In this document: positions 1 through 12,900 of the stretch, piece after piece | How positions within the stretch are numbered: the stretch's first letter is position 1 | Layout: the number at the start of each line of letters is the position of its first letter | Notes under the pieces: model-generated | Told to the model about the DNA's origin: nothing | Seen by the model: the letters and a program-made list of their open reading frames with translations, nothing else | Databases searched by the model: none | Translations under genes and position numbers: made by a program | Assembly: GCA_963971425.1 (NCBI GenBank) | Contig: OZ020517.1 | Span: 1,180,501 to 1,244,500 of the forward strand | Direction: 5' to 3' | Origin: Bryoerythrophyllum caledonicum | Lineage: Eukaryota > Streptophyta > Bryopsida > Pottiales > Pottiaceae | Length of the DNA: 64,000 nucleotides

Positions 1-399
1 TGCTCAGCGGAGTCGGTTAGCAAGAGCTCCATGAGCTCGATGAGCTCGCTCAGCAACGCGTCCACGTCGTGGGAGTCGTTTGGTCACAATTCCGCGCTCC
101 ACCAGGACGGATCGCAACGCAGCATCGACATGATTTTGGCGATGTCCGCTTCGGAGTTTCAGGACGACGGATCTGAGGGATGCTTGAGCGGCCCCCGGGA
201 GTCGGCCTGGCATGAGGATTCCGAGGAAGAGGAATTGACCGAGCAGGAATGGCAAATCGTCAGGTACGCTTCTCTGGAAGCGGACAACCCGAGATTGATC
301 TCGTCACTTGTGAGGCAATCGTCTTTGACGCCTTTGAGTGAGCATTCCTACCGATTATCTCCCGTCAAAAAACCAGGCGGAGCTGGAGTAGCTTCGTAG
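1..399 (+). CDS. 3' end of an unknown host gene
   Basis: One frame is open from base 1 to the TAG at 397-399 (132 residues), so this is the last part of a gene that starts before the window. The visible part is rich in Ser (repeated MSS near residues 11-16), with an acidic stretch DSEEEELTEQEWQ about residues 80-93 and a basic tail ending VKKPGGAGVAS. I recognise no domain. It could be a single last exon; an AG before the first ATG at 31 is possible but the open frame before it argues that coding continues upstream. Function unknown. Confidence 0.6.
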   Translation, partial: CSAESVSKSSMSSMSSLSNASTSWESFGHNSALHQDGSQRSIDMILAMSASEFQDDGSEGCLSGPRESAWHEDSEEEELTEQEWQIVRYASLEADNPRLISSLVRQSSLTPLSEHSYRLSPVKKPGGAGVAS

Positions 400-2712
400 G
401 AGTCGCCTTTCTTCCTCAGGCTTGTACTATATTATAGGTAGATTAGTTACAGATTCTTCACTTAAGCTCGAGAACCGCACGCAAATTGTGCTGAGCTCTC
501 CCTTGTAATTTCCACGACATATACAATCAGCCCTCGTTGCTGAGAAATTCCAATAACTGTCTAGTCTAATGCCCCTGCATTTTCTATTACATTTCCAGAT
601 TTTCTCAGAGATAGGCTATCATTTTATTCCATTGGAGATTTGATGAAATTTTTTTGCTTCCCATAGCAGGATTTTTGCCATGGCATGCAATTTGGGTACT
701 GAGTCATTCAAAGGATTTGAAAATTTTATATTCAAGTAACCAACATAACTTCCTTTGCAAATTAAAAACCTTACTTTCAAAGTCTCCAGCCCTTACTGTC
801 AACTTCAAAAAGTCCTTCAATATTCTAGACGCGTTTTCAACCACTCTTTCCTCTTTGATGTCTTTGATCTAAAATAATTTCAAGAACTATCCTATAAATA
901 TGAAACATGGATGGAACAATGGCAACTATGGCAAGAAACGATAACCTTTGTTGGCCAAGAGATAAAGTGTACACCTTCAAACAAAGTATTTCGCTAACGA
1001 CGTTGATATAGTCCATGTAGACGCATCATCAGAGCCACGCACATGATGCCAAATTGGTCTTGAGGGCGCATCTTCCAAGCGTAGGTCCGGCTGAACCTGC
1101 CTCACGTGCTGAACCGACCAGCATGTCAAGTTCACCTCCAAATGCCGTTTGGCAGCCATTTTAGGTCCCATGTGCGCAACCCAATCCTATGGTCGTTCGT
1201 TGAGTGTATAGAAGCAATATACAAGTCCTAGAATTTCTTGAGGTACCTGATTATAACTTGACAATTCAACATATAAGAACTACTTTTGAAATAATAATAA
1301 TAATAATAATAAAAATAGTCTTTAACATGATGTAAAGGCTTTGTAATGTGAATGTGGGTGTTGTCAATGTCACCTTCAACCCTAAAGAGACCACAAAATT
1401 TGAATTCCAATGTAATGTGGCAAAATTACCCCTATTGGTCATGACATCCTACCCCGGGATGCCTTTCTCTCTTAGAAGACAAGTGTGAAGACAAGTGTGA
1501 TTGCAAAATTTCCTTCTCAAATAATCTTTGAAACACAGCTACATCCCCTACATCAATCATACAATGCCACAATTGCATGAATTGATGATGGAGATGCTAA
1601 TGTGTAATGAGTATGTTGTATTCAAATGTGGGATTCCAACATACATGTAGTAAAGAGAATAAATCCTTTCTCTTCACTTCAAATGCTCTAATCTTTCAAT
1701 GAGAGTGTCAAATTTTATGAAAATGGAACTTTACGCTTTCATATCATTTGCACTTTTTTACAGTATCTATATTTTCATTAAAATATCATCCAAGTTATAT
1801 TAAGCTAAATAAAGGAAGTTAGAGAAAATACCAAAATTCTTTTTATGATGAAAAATCAACTCTACACACTTCGAAATATGTAAAATCAAATTTGCACACT
1901 CCAAATTGCTTCTACTACGGAATGAACACTCTCCAACTTTCCGAATGGGACATCTTCTTCAAAAGGCTTGCTCACTTTTAGTCGTCAAGGGCTGTAGGAG
2001 TCCCACGTTTAATCTTTTCAGCTGTGATGACAGGCTCCCTCCTCGATACTTCACAGGGAAGCGGATGCAGAAGGAGGGGTGAGTACTGATGGATATAAAC
2101 GGGGACATGGAGCTGGCGGATCGTCGAAGCATCGAAGTGTCTTTGTGTTTTGGAGGGTCTAGTGTGGAAGTGAAAGCTCAGGCTGAGCAGGTCCAACTTC
2201 GGGTCAAAGCCTTCTCCATTGATCAGCTCTCATTTGATAATGTTGTCCACGGCATAGTCTTCGGTCAGAAGCAGTGATTGTACGAAGGGACATTAGAGCT
2301 CGCTTTTGGTGAATAGAATCCTATTAATTTGGCATCTGAACTAGTGTTGCTCACATGAGAGTGGTCGATAGAAAGGGTGAGAAATTACAGCAAAGAAAAG
2401 TCCACCAACATCACAGCGCTCCAACACCAAGTTGCTTCTAGTGTTTCTCGCCTGGAAACCCTTGAAGTTGTGCGTCTTTTTCTTCGGCCTCCGTCTCTAC
2501 GTTGAAATTCATTTTGTGAGGTGGGCAGAGTCAGGATTTGAGTTTCATTTTGCTCTAACATAGTCTGGCATCTCATTTTCAGCTTGTTGGTTCTCTGAGG
2601 ATGTGGATACTGGCCTGAGCATGCATTCACCCTCCATGGACTGTTCCAGACTTTTTTGTAACCTCTTGTCTACACAACGTGATTGTTTGGCGTTTTCTGA
2701 AATTGGTGATGT
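400..2712. other. Intergenic stretch, little structure
   Basis: AT-rich sequence with only short, unconvincing open frames on either strand. It holds a (TAA)n microsatellite at about 1291-1312. I see no further repeat, RNA gene or coding signal. The first few hundred bases are presumably the 3' untranslated region and terminator of the gene ending at 399. Confidence 0.5.
1291..1312. repeat. (TAA)n microsatellite
   Basis: About seven tandem copies of the trinucleotide AAT/TAA on the plus strand. Confidence 0.9.
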
Positions 2713-4038
2713 CTGTACAGTCCCCTTCAATAAAGTTACGTACTTTTTGCATTCCTAGGGATAGTAACTTTCAGTGCCGCCAACTTTGACACCCTCTTGA
2801 GGTCTAGAAAATTGTTATTTTACCATGAAATTTCTGGGACAAGATCATTTCTATGTTGACAACATGTGTGCCAAATTTCAAGGCCAGAAGATGAATATCG
2901 AAAAAGATATTCCAAATTTACCAACATGTGTAGTTGTAAGCCATTCACTACTGCCAATTTTGACACCCTCCTGAGGGCTGAAAATTTTATATTTTACCAT
3001 GAAATTTTTATCACAAGATCATCTCTATGCTGATAACATGTGTCTTAAATTTCAAAGCCATGTGATGAATACAATAATAGATACACAAGATTGTTTCTCA
3101 TAGGTTCACATGTTGGTAGATTTTGAATATGGGTTTTTTTATTCATCTTCTGGCCTTAAAATTTGGCACACATGTTATAAACATAGAGGTGATCATGTGT
3201 TAAAAAATTCATAGTAAAATAACAATCTTTCAAACCTAGGGAAGGTGCCAAAGTTGAAATGGTACGCGGTTGTTTCTCACAATTAGCACGTCGGTAGATT
3301 TTGATTTTTTTCTTTTCTATCGTGGATATTTTAGACTTGAAATTAAGCACACATATAATCAACATAGAGATGGTCTCATGTCCAAATCTCATGGGAAAAA
3401 ATATAAAATTCAATCCATGGGAGGGTGTCAAATTTGGCAAGAGTGAAATGTTTCTCACAACTACACATGTTGGTAGATTTCAAAAATCTTTTGCTATGTA
3501 GGTATTCCGGCCTTAAAATTGGTACACATGTATTCAATATAGACATGGTTTCATGCCAAAAATTTCATGTGCAAAATCAAAAGATTTAATCCTTGGGAGT
3601 GTGTCAAAGTTGGCAAGGTGTGAAATGTTTCTTACAACTACACTCACAACTACACATGTTGCTAGATTTTAAATATGTTTCTTAGTGTGGATGTTTTGGA
3701 CTTTAAACATGTAATAAACATAGAGAAGGTCCCATGCCCAAAATTACATGGGCAAAAACAAAAAATTCAATCCTTGGGAGGGTGTCAAAGTTCGTAGCTA
3801 TGAAACTTTTCATAGTGCTACCCATGTTGGTAGATCTTGAATAACTTTTATTTTATTCGACTTCCCGACCTTGAAATTTTGCACACATGTTGTCAACATA
3901 GAAATGATCTTGTGCCAAAAATTTCATGGTAAAATAACAATTTATCACCCTCAAGAGGGTGTCAAAGTTGGTATCACTGAAAGTTACTATCCCTAGGAAT
4001 GCAAAAAGTACGTAACCTTATTGAAGGGGACTGTACAG
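2713..4038. mobile_element. Foldback / long-TIR DNA transposon, non-autonomous
   Basis: The two ends are inverted repeats of at least 170 bp at roughly 90% identity by eye. Both begin CTGTACAGTCCCCTTCAATA and run inwards through the same blocks (ACGTACTTTTTGCATTCC, then TTTTACCATGAAATTT). Between them are several degenerate copies, about 230-250 bp apart, of a block containing ACACATGTTGGTAGATTT and GGGAGGGTGTCAAAGTTGG. No transposase is encoded. The 9-mer TGTACAGTC occurs in direct orientation at both ends (2714-2722 and 4032-4040). It could be a Mutator-type duplication, but the ends are palindromic so this is ambiguous. Most likely a MULE-like foldback element. Confidence 0.75.
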
Positions 4039-4647
4039 TCTAAGCTTTTAAAATCAACGGAAGAGCAGCGCTATGAAATGGAACAGCAAGGGTGTCTCTA
4101 ACAAAATGTTCATGCATGTCACAAAATCATCCAACTTTACATCAGAATGAGCATTAATGAAGTGTTCGTGGTGAAAACTCTAGTCAGGGGTTGATGCATG
4201 GTGGACGAGGAGCAGAAAGAACAACACATTCAACTGTTTCTGAAAGCATGGATCCATGGTACTATTCCACAACAAAACCCACATCTGTTCGGACCACTGT
4301 TGACAGTAGAATACATTCTTTACAAAACAAAACAATAGGAACATTTCAATATTTACAGAACCGAACTTGGTATTATTAATTGCCTCCTGACTTGAACCCA
4401 AACTGCTCATCTAGCTAATATACATCTGGCTAATGTAGCCTAGATTAACATCAATCCTAATATTGGTTAAGGGTCAAAACAAAGCAGCCCTTGCCCATCC
4501 TTCTGACTATTCTAGTTGCAAATAAGAGTCAACCCAGAGAGCAGGTGAGATTCAAGCCTTCAATTATTCAATGAGTTACTGACGACTACAAAGAGGTATT
4601 ATAAAGAATGAACGGGTAGAGGAGGCGGTTTTAGGATTTAGGGTAGA
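4039..4647. other. 3' flank of the F-box gene
   Basis: About 600 bp downstream of the minus-strand F-box gene. It presumably includes its 3' untranslated region. Short open frames on both strands overlap one another and have no recognisable content. Confidence 0.5.
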
Positions 4648-7166
4648 TTAAACCTGAGCGTCCAAGCGAGGCTCGAATGAGAAGCCCAACACGCTCCCTG
4701 CTTGCAGATTTTCCACAGGCAACCACCACCACGAGTTCCGGTACATATCATACATGAGCACGTCTCGGGAGGATGACTCCGTGAAGCACACGTAGTCGCC
4801 ATGTGAGAAGCACAGAAAATGCCGATGCTGCGACCTGTACACGAAAAGAATCAATCCAGGGGCGAGAGTGTTCGTTTGGTCCCATTCAGGAAACTCTTCC
4901 ATACACGACATTTCAGCTTCTTGTAGGTTTAAAACGATACTAAAGTTTATGAAGTCACTCAACGTTTTCATAATATACCCTATTGCTTGTTCACTCTAAG
5001 AAGTTATTCGATCAATAGAAGAGCTTGGTGGTCTATCCTTCAATTAAGTCTTGGGTCAAAGAAGTTTTAGAGAATGAGCAAGAGATACTCTGATGAATAT
5101 TAGGTACCTTTCTGAGTCTCCTTTGAGCTGGTTTTAGAGATTTGGAGCTATTTGTCTGAGCTCATTTTTACGACTCTACATAAAAAAAGAAAAGGAATGG
5201 GTGACTTTACAAATAACTCTAACGTGTGAAGAGCGAAGTGCGATGGATGTGCAAGTAAAAGTGGATATTCAAGACCTCAAATATGGAGATTCTTAATGTT
5301 TGACCTCTCAAGATTTGGAGGGACTTACTTGAAGAGTGTGTTGAACAGGGTGTCCGGCATGCACTGGACTTCCAGCCACTCGCTTCGGGCCATATCCAGG
5401 CGCCACAGATGCACGCTTCTGAGCGTCCCGTACTCTTCCACGCCTCCCACCATCAGAAGCTGGCCTCGGTGACCAATGAGCTGCGGGCAGACCACCTGGG
5501 GCATGATTCTCACTTTCAGCTCATGCCAGGTCCCCTTGTGCACATCGAAGGCCCACACCCCAGGAGTGTCCTCGAAGCTCATGCTGAACAAGTAGCCATT
5601 CATAAACGCCGTGCCTGTGATCAGCGCCACCCTTCTCGGAAGACTGCTCGCCATGTGCCATGAGTTGGTCCTTGAGTCATAAACCTGGGCCAGACAATGC
5701 CAACATCGGAATAAAACAGCTAGAAAATATCATCTCATTCTCGAGGGCAACCATACTTAAGAAACCTACTAAACGACTGTAAAGACAATAAGATAATCCA
5801 GGCTCTTTTCACTACGATTTGTTCACTCCAGATAGTTATTATGTCAATAGAAGAGCTTGGTAGACTTTCAATTAAGGATGGAAGAGCATGGTGGTCTCTA
5901 AACTCAGATTAGTGTTCGCCGTCATTGAAAGTGACGAAAGAGATTGCAGAGAATACCCTGATGGATATCAGCTGCCTTCTCTCCTTTGAGCTGATTTCGG
6001 ATAAAGAAAGAGCTGATTTCGATTCAATTCAAAGTGGGCAAGAAAGGGAGTATGTTGTTCAAACTTCAGGTGGCTATACAAATAACTCTATTCAGGCTGA
6101 AGAAAGAGATGGCATGAGAAACCATGAATATTAGCTGTCTTTCTCTAGTTCGAACTGATTTTAGATTGAACCGGAACCTTGGTCAACCTAGGACCAGAAT
6201 AACTAGACATTTAGATTGATGTCAATCAACAGTTGTCATCTCACAACATGCTTAACAAAAAAATTAAGCACTGATAAGGTTAGACTGGCCGCTACTACTC
6301 ATATAGTTTAATTGTGGACTATTTAGAGCTGATTTCGATTCAATTGAAAGCGGAAGAAAGGGGACAGTCTTGTTCAAACTTCAGGTGGCTTTACAAATAA
6401 CTCCAATACCGCAATTCAAAAACAGAAAGCATACTGTTGCAATTCAACAACGGAAACCAGATGAAAATCAGGAGCAGGAGAGGAAAGACGCAAGCACCTG
6501 CGACGTCAAGCTTTCGCCATCTTGGTGGCCCGGAACGACGAGAATCTTGTACGCCCCCCGCTCCGCGACCATCCCCACCACATACGGCGACTTCATGTAC
6601 AGCATCGCCGGCAGCTTCCGCTGCGTTCTCGTCATGGGATTCGACACAGAGAGGTAGCGATTCTGCGCAGCGGTCCCCTGGAAACACAGCAGCCCTCCCC
6701 CGGCGGCCACCAGAACCGCCTCGAAGTAGGGGCGGGGGAGGAAGAAGGAGTGGGGCAGCATGTGCCACCGCTGCGTCACGGGGTCGTAGGCCGCGAACTT
6801 CTGCTGCAGCATGTCCGTGAACATGAGGAAGAGGGAGCCCTGCGAGGGCGCGCGCGCGCAGGTGGCCAGGAAGCTCTGCGCGTGCACGAGCTCGTTCCAG
6901 CGCTTGCAGACGGCGCGCAGGCGGAAGAAGCTCGGGAGCGGCAGGAACGCCAGGATGATCTCGTGCAGGTGCTCCGGGAGGGCGCTCCAGACGCGGTCGT
7001 CCAGGGGCTCCATGGCTGGACTCGAACAGGGCTTCCGCTTCTGCAGCATGGAGAGAGAGGCCAGGGATTTCACCAGGTCGGGGGACCCGGGACATGCGTC
7101 CGTGTCCATGCTGTCGTCGCCGCTGCTCTCCCCACTCATCGCTGTGGCAGTCTCTCTCGAAAGCAT
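4648..7166 (-). CDS. F-box/kelch-type protein, three exons
   Basis: Likely substrate-recognition subunit of an SCF ubiquitin ligase. Exon 1 (7166-6498) starts at an ATG and holds the F-box about residues 55-95 (LPEHLHEIILAFLPLPSFF, then RLRAVCKRWNELV). The kelch-like part follows, with YDPVTQRWHMLP. A CAG/GTGCTT donor at 6498 joins a CCCAG acceptor at 5684, giving TSQ-VYDSRTNSWHMAS. Exon 2 (5684-5329) ends at AA/GTAAGT. A TTTAG acceptor makes exon 3 start at 4939, in phase, and run to the stop at 4648. Kelch-like motifs (YDSRTNSWH, FDVHKGTWHEL, YDMYRNSWWWLP) recur through the C-terminus. The product is about 440 residues, normal for plant F-box/kelch proteins. Intron phases agree. The substrate cannot be inferred. 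Confidence 0.85.
5930..6400. repeat. Duplicated segment inside intron 1 of the F-box gene
   Basis: A block of about 80 bp occurs twice, at about 6007-6085 and 6328-6405. Both copies contain GAGCTGATTTCGATTCAATT and TTCAAACTTCAGGTGGCT, followed by TACAAATAACTC. A weaker relative lies in intron 2 at about 5120-5215. No coding content. Confidence 0.7.
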
Positions 7167-8034
7167 GAAACCCTAGCTTCTCCTGAACATTATTGTCACC
7201 TTCACAATCCGACAAATCTTCCAATCAACCACAGAACAATCCCACCACGACGATGATGACGAACTCTTCGATAAAGCACAAATTATGTCCCCCTCACAAT
7301 TCTGCCACGACAACGATGACAAAATCCTCTAATCAACTACAAACTCCAACACCGAATTGAAGGACGAAGGAGACCACACTCTGAGACAATACCCCAACTT
7401 AGGGTTCCGAACCCATCTCCAAATCGTACTCCAATCCCTAAAAACAAACGCACAGAAACTACACCACCATAGCTTGCCTTACCAGATAGCATCTTCCCTC
7501 TAAAAACGACACAAATCCTCTAATCAACCAGAATCCAAGGACAAAGGAAGCCATACCCTGAGACGATATTCCAAATGTTCTCGCCCAATCCCTCACAGAA
7601 ACCACACAACAGCTTGCCTTACCAAACAGTATTCTCTCCCTACCATCTCTCAATCACCCAAACACCAGACACAGAGGGTTGCAACTCCGGAAGAAAGTGG
7701 TTATGACTTCACTTGCAACCATTTCAACTGTCCTGCAAACAGGAAACCCATTTGCAAATCCTGGCCTCGAAGGTGGTGACACCTCAAAATTCCATGGCTC
7801 CGGCGGAGATGCGGTTTTAGGGATGTGAGCACGGTCTTAGGAAACGTCGTGAAGGAATCTCTGCTCGATTGCGAGAGTTCGGAATGTGTTTCGGAATGTT
7901 GGGAGGAGGATGTAATGCGAGCCAGTTTTTGGAGATTTTTCTAGGGTTTAGAGGGAGTCTTTTTCCTTTCGAGGATGTGGTGAGAGGTACAAGTTGTGTT
8001 TGAGAGGAGATTCGAGGCTGTGAGATTGAGTAGA
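7167..8034. promoter_or_regulatory. Shared intergenic region between two head-to-head genes
   Basis: 868 bp lie between the start codons of the minus-strand F-box gene and the plus-strand HisA gene, so both promoters must be here. The half nearer the F-box gene contains imperfect direct repeats. AGCTTGCCTTACCA is at about 7471 and 7610, and variants of AATCCTCTAATCAAC are near 7323 and 7510. No clear TATA box is seen. Bidirectional promoter function is inferred from position only. Confidence 0.5.
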
Positions 8035-10383
8035 ATGCGGGGTCTTCATTCGGAAGCCTTACAGGCTGCCATGCCTGTTGTCACCGGCGGCCAATCCTGC
8101 GTTTCGCGCTCGGTAGTGTCGTTGCGCTCCGCGGCGCCGTGCACTGCGAGAGGTGAGGTTCCGTCTCTTGATTTCGTGATGTGAGATTCCGTTTATGGAA
8201 TTTGGTTTCATGAGAGAGTGTTGTGATGGGTTCTGAGAGTAATTAGGTCATGGATTTGGTGTGTGTTGCAGGGGCTGTGACCGCCGAAACTGCTGTGGTG
8301 CAAGAGGGCAAGCGAGCTGTGAAATTCCGACCATGCATCGACATTCACAAGGTTTGGAAGCCTTTCAGCTGAATTTCTTGCTCTTTTGCAACTCGAATAG
8401 CTTCTCTTGTTTAGACGGTTAGCGAAACGGGAGATACTTTTGCAGCTATGTCCGCATTTCTGTACATTCATGGAGCCGAGTTTCGGAGTTGAGGATTTGA
8501 TGTTGTGGTATGTCGATAGGGTAAAGTGAAGCAAATAGTGGGTTCGACGTTACGGGACTTGCCAGATGACAAGAACTCGGAGAACGCTGTGGCTCTGGTG
8601 ACGAATTTTGAGTCGGAGCTGTCTGCCGGAGAGTTTGCTGAAATGTATAAGAATGACGGCCTGCAAGGCGGTCACGTTATAATGCTGGGCGCCGACCCGA
8701 CCAGCCATGCCGCAGCTCTGGAAGCTCTGAAAGCTTATCCCGGTAAGTTGATTCAATTCTGCCATCTCCTGTGTCTGTTCCAGATGTATGCTCGGCGAGA
8801 TCATCTTCTAATAAGTCATAAACAAATGTTTCAGATATGTTTCAGATACGCAAATTCTGAGGCAGTACATGGTCATGACTGTGCCCTAATTGGCATGATT
8901 TCCGTGGATGGTTTGTAGGGGGGTTGCAAGTAGGAGGTGGTGTTAATCTTGACAACGCCAGTGGATATTTGGACGCTGGAGCAAGTCATGTGATTGTCAC
9001 ATCCGTACGTGAGCGTCACCCTGTTTAATTATCTTCTAAAGCTGGCAACCTCATTCTACTTCTCAATTTGAACGCCAATTTTTTAGCGTCTACTTCTTTT
9101 GATGGACGAATTGGATGTTTTCTTCTTGAACTAATATGCCATGCTTTGTGTAGTTTGTTTTCAGAGACGGTAAAATGGACGATGAGAGACTGAAGCAGCT
9201 AGTGAAGTTGACAGGGAAAAGTAGATTGGTGTTGGATCTCAGCTGTAGAAAGAAGGTACATATTTCTCCTTATTTTTCCTCCAGTTTTAAGTTTGTCTTT
9301 CGATCAAGCCTGTACAGATACGCAACAACAGTGAACATGATGTGAACAGGATGGTCATTACATGGTTGTAACGGACCGCTGGCAGCGCTTCAGCGACCTT
9401 GTTGTTAATGAAGCCACTTTAGCTATGCTCTCCGCCTCTGCAGATGAATTCTTAGTTCACGGAGTTGACGTGGAAGGGAAAAGGTTTATTTCTGCAGTCA
9501 CTTTCGTTTCTCAGTTCACAACCAGCGAATGTTCACTTTGGGTTCAGTCTTGCAAATATTTTTTAGACGCAACAGCAATTTTTTCCATTTGTACTGCTTC
9601 TTACCTTTGTCCAGTTACTTGACAACTTGCATTTGTCACGTTTGGATGTTGAAAGGCAGAATCTCGTTCTTAGTTATATATAACTCTCAACTGAGGTGAC
9701 GTGAATTTTGCAGGCTTGGTATTGATGATGAACTTGTCAGCATTCTTGGGAAATATTCTCCGGTAAGAAATCCCAAGCAAGATGAGTGAAATAGTAAACA
9801 ACATCGTTTTCCAGTCTGGTTCAAAATGCTTTTCTTAGATTACGTGGGATGGTGACGTGAAAGAACAACCTCATTGGAAAACGATGATTGGATGCACGTA
9901 GAGCATACTATTCGTGTGAGGGATCTGTGGCCGTTTCATAAAAAACGCACTTGTGTCGAACTGCCCAGTTGCTTTACACTTAATTATGGAATAAACATTA
10001 CCAAACTGTTAGTAGGTAATTAGTGAATGATTAGGGAACGGATTACTCTACTAACAGAAACAGGGCTCCACAAGGATATACGTCAAGAGTTCATATCAAA
10101 ATTCAAAAAGTCATTCTTAAAACTAGAAAATGCATCTGAGTTTCTCACTCAAAGTAGTATCTGTGAAGTTTTTTGTATTTCTGAACCCGTTCTTCTCTTT
10201 CTGTTGCAGATTCCAGTGACATATGCAGGAGGTGTAAACACATTAGCAGATCTGGAGCGAATCAAGGCTGCAGGGAACGGAGTTGTGGATGTCACAGTGG
10301 GGAGTGCACTCGACGTATTCGGAGGCGATCTTCCATACAAACAAGTCGTCGCATGGCATAATCGACAGTTAACTGAGTTGTAA
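8035..10383 (+). CDS. HISN3: ProFAR isomerase (HisA type), plastid histidine biosynthesis
   Basis: Phosphoribosylformimino-5-aminoimidazole carboxamide ribotide isomerase, the HisA step of histidine synthesis, a TIM-barrel enzyme that is plastid-targeted in plants. Eight exons join in phase: 8035-8152, 8272-8351, 8520-8742, 8919-9004, 9154-9255, 9350-9483, 9714-9762 and 10210-10383. They total 966 nt, or 321 residues. Every junction has GT and AG. The mature part begins [18 protein letters not shown] and contains [35 protein letters not shown] and the C-terminal [14 protein letters not shown] and [14 protein letters not shown]. The first 50 or so residues are Ser/Arg/Ala-rich, as in a transit peptide. 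The ATG at 8035 is chosen because it is the first in frame after stops. Length fits plant HISN3. Housekeeping host gene, apparently intact. Confidence 0.95.
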
Positions 10384-12049
10384 GGAATCGTTTTGCACAG
10401 TTTTGACGATTACATTTTGAAGAGTTGAATCGGATTTGACAACGATTGTGGTGACATATCCCGATTTCAGGAGATTGTTGGGTGCATTCTTTACATGAAA
10501 TGGAGTTTTTATTGCTGGTTAGACCCATGCTGTCTTTGTTGCAGGCGTAAAGAAGTTGTTAATGGGTTTGCTTTCTTTACATACGCTGTTTAGAACTCAA
10601 TCACTGTTTTAGTTATAGGGGGATGTCAGAGTGTATGGGAAACTCTTTGTAATGTAGCATATATTAATTCTTGGAGAGTTTCAAGGTGAGTTAGAGAGCC
10701 ATGCTATGAATTTGGGCAGTATTATTGCAACCTTTTTTGTATCACAATAGTTTTGATCTGTGTTGTTCAGGAAAAAACAAAGATGACCACGTGAATATAG
10801 TGTTTGTTTATTCCCTCCACTGAGCCTGTGAGACTAAGGTATACCAGCCTATGACCGCCAGATTGAGCAATGTGCATAAATGGAGAACCCAAATAATTTT
10901 ACATTTATTTTTCAGTGATAAACAATAGAATTACAATCTCGACCCAAATGATTTCATATTTCCGATGAAAATTGAATTAGTTAAAAATTTCAAAGTGTGT
11001 TGCCACTTTAGCCTAATTCTGCCATTAGGTACACTAAACACTGAATATAGTGTAGATTCATTATTGATGTAGATCATCCACACTAATTTTCATCAAAGCA
11101 TGTGCATGCTAAGTTTTGATTGGGTATTTGTTCTCAAGCAATTGTGTGTCACTCAACAATTGCATGTAAATGTTCAATTAGTGTAGGAAATTTCAAATAG
11201 TCTAGTCTATACTATATTCACGGAACGGTGTACCTCCATGAGTGCCAACCAAAAGTTAGGGGGTTTGACCAACTATAAGCTTTAGGGCCACTTTACACTA
11301 CGGAGGAGAGCTTTACCAGTCGGTCAAGAGGTTTCGGCCAAGACATGGTTATTTGAGGCAAGCGGTGGATGTTGGAGAAGATAAAAGGACAATAAATAAT
11401 GCATGAAGAAGTCTTGACAGGTTTGTAGTGTAAACACCATCCGGTGAGGTCCACTAGCCAACGTCAAAGGGTGAAGTCCACCAACCACGAAGAAAGTTTA
11501 GGCTAGTCAATAGGAACCACAATCCCTACTGGTCCCCATGGACATATTATGTACGTTTTTGGGCTGCAGTCAACTTTGAAAAGCTATAACTTTTGCATTA
11601 ATTGTTCAAATGTAATAAAAATTATTGGAAAAAATGCGCCTACTTATCTAGTTTCAATTCTTGAATATACAATATAAATTTGGGACTAATTTTAGTATAC
11701 AAGGATTAATTCTACTTCTTGTATGGAACACATAGTTAAAGATGGAGAAGAGATATCCCACATTCGTTGTATGAAAAACTACTCTTCTCTACTATATAGT
11801 ACATGTTCTCTTCTTGGCCCTCCTCTTTAATTTTCCTCTCTTTTGTATTGGTTTGGCATCATAGATGGTAGAAGGAAAAAATCTTATTTGCTCTTGCAAT
11901 TCTTATGGTTATAGCATGTTATTGTTTCAACTATGGCAGTTTAGAAAGTCATTATACATCAATTCAATGCTTCAATTATGAAGATGGCCTTCTTTGTATT
12001 TGGGAGCAAGAAGTCTAAGAAAGTATGGACATTTGATCAGCTAGGTGGA
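10384..12049. other. Intergenic stretch, nothing recognised
   Basis: 3' flank of the HisA gene followed by AT-rich sequence. I find no convincing open frame, RNA gene or clear repeat. Confidence 0.5.
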
Positions 12050-12548
12050 TTTGTTTCACAATTCTTATCGAATCATATAGTGCAAAAATGTTCAAGAATT
12101 GTATTAGGGTGAGTAGACCTACATTTTCATACTTGTGCAATTTTCTTTCACCCATTTTGAGCAAGAAAGATACAAAACGGAGACGTTGCATTCCAATAGA
12201 AGATAGAATTTCTTTGACCTTGTATTGATTGGGTTTTGGTAATGCTTTGCAAACACTTGCCAATTTATATGGAATATCAACACCAAGGGCTTCAAGCATT
12301 GTTAGTGAAACTTGTTAGGGAATCAAAAGTGTATTGATACCGTTGATTATCTTGAGACCGTTGGTTTTCTAGAGACCTACATTACCTCGTATGAAGCAAA
12401 TTTGTGCAGAATTTGAGAGTTTGAATAGAATTCCTTTTATTCTTGGAACAATAGATGGTAGCCACATTTCGATTATTGCTCCGAGTGTAGATCTTGCTTC
12501 ATACTATTGTCAAAAGGGATTTTGTTTGGTATTATTACAAGGTGTTCT
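12050..12548 (+). pseudogene. PIF/Harbinger transposase relic (5' part)
   Basis: On the plus strand, read through three stops, the translation has the HARBI1-like order. It shows FSYLCNFLSPILSKKDT, then RRRCIPIEDRISLTLY, then LANLYGISTPRASSIVSETC, and finally GTIDGSHISIIAP and ASYYCQKGF with LLQGV. The IDGSHI and YYCxKGF stretches are hallmarks of the DDE domain of PIF/Harbinger transposases. The frame is cut by insertion of the old methyltransferase retrotransposon at TTCT (12545-12548) and continues at 63101 with the duplicated TTCT. Dead copy; it marks the oldest layer of the nest. Confidence 0.75.
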
Positions 12549-12900
12549 CACGGGATGTGGTGTCGAGGGCCTCTCCGTATTGCAGTGTCCTAGCGTAGGT
12601 TAATTGTTGCTAATCTACATGTTTAGGGACGTACAACGGCGCACCGCATTCATCCGTGGATGTTTTCCATCTGCTTAGGGCTCTGTGTCTGTGCGTATAG
12701 TGCCGCACACATCCTTGACTTGACGTCTTTGTCAAATCAAACTTTGTGAGTGGGTGGAAAGTAGTGATTGAGAGTTGCTTGTAAGTGGCGGTTTAAGTCA
12801 TTAGTGAAGTCTCAATGCATTCCATTTTACTACACACTCGTTGATTCATCCATTGTAGTGTGCATGATGCTTGGCTACTCTTGTCATACACAATATTATT
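12549..12900 (+). repeat. A1 terminal repeat of the old copy
   Basis: Matches the A repeat of the young copy (51394-51752). It begins CACGGGATGTGG, with the leading TGT lost, and ends just before ACTTAACAAAG. The corresponding B block does not follow it. Confidence 0.85.

Noticed and set aside
6391-7256. Long open frames on both strands over the F-box exon
   Set aside because: Out-of-frame and antisense shadows of the F-box exon, caused by its GC-rich composition.
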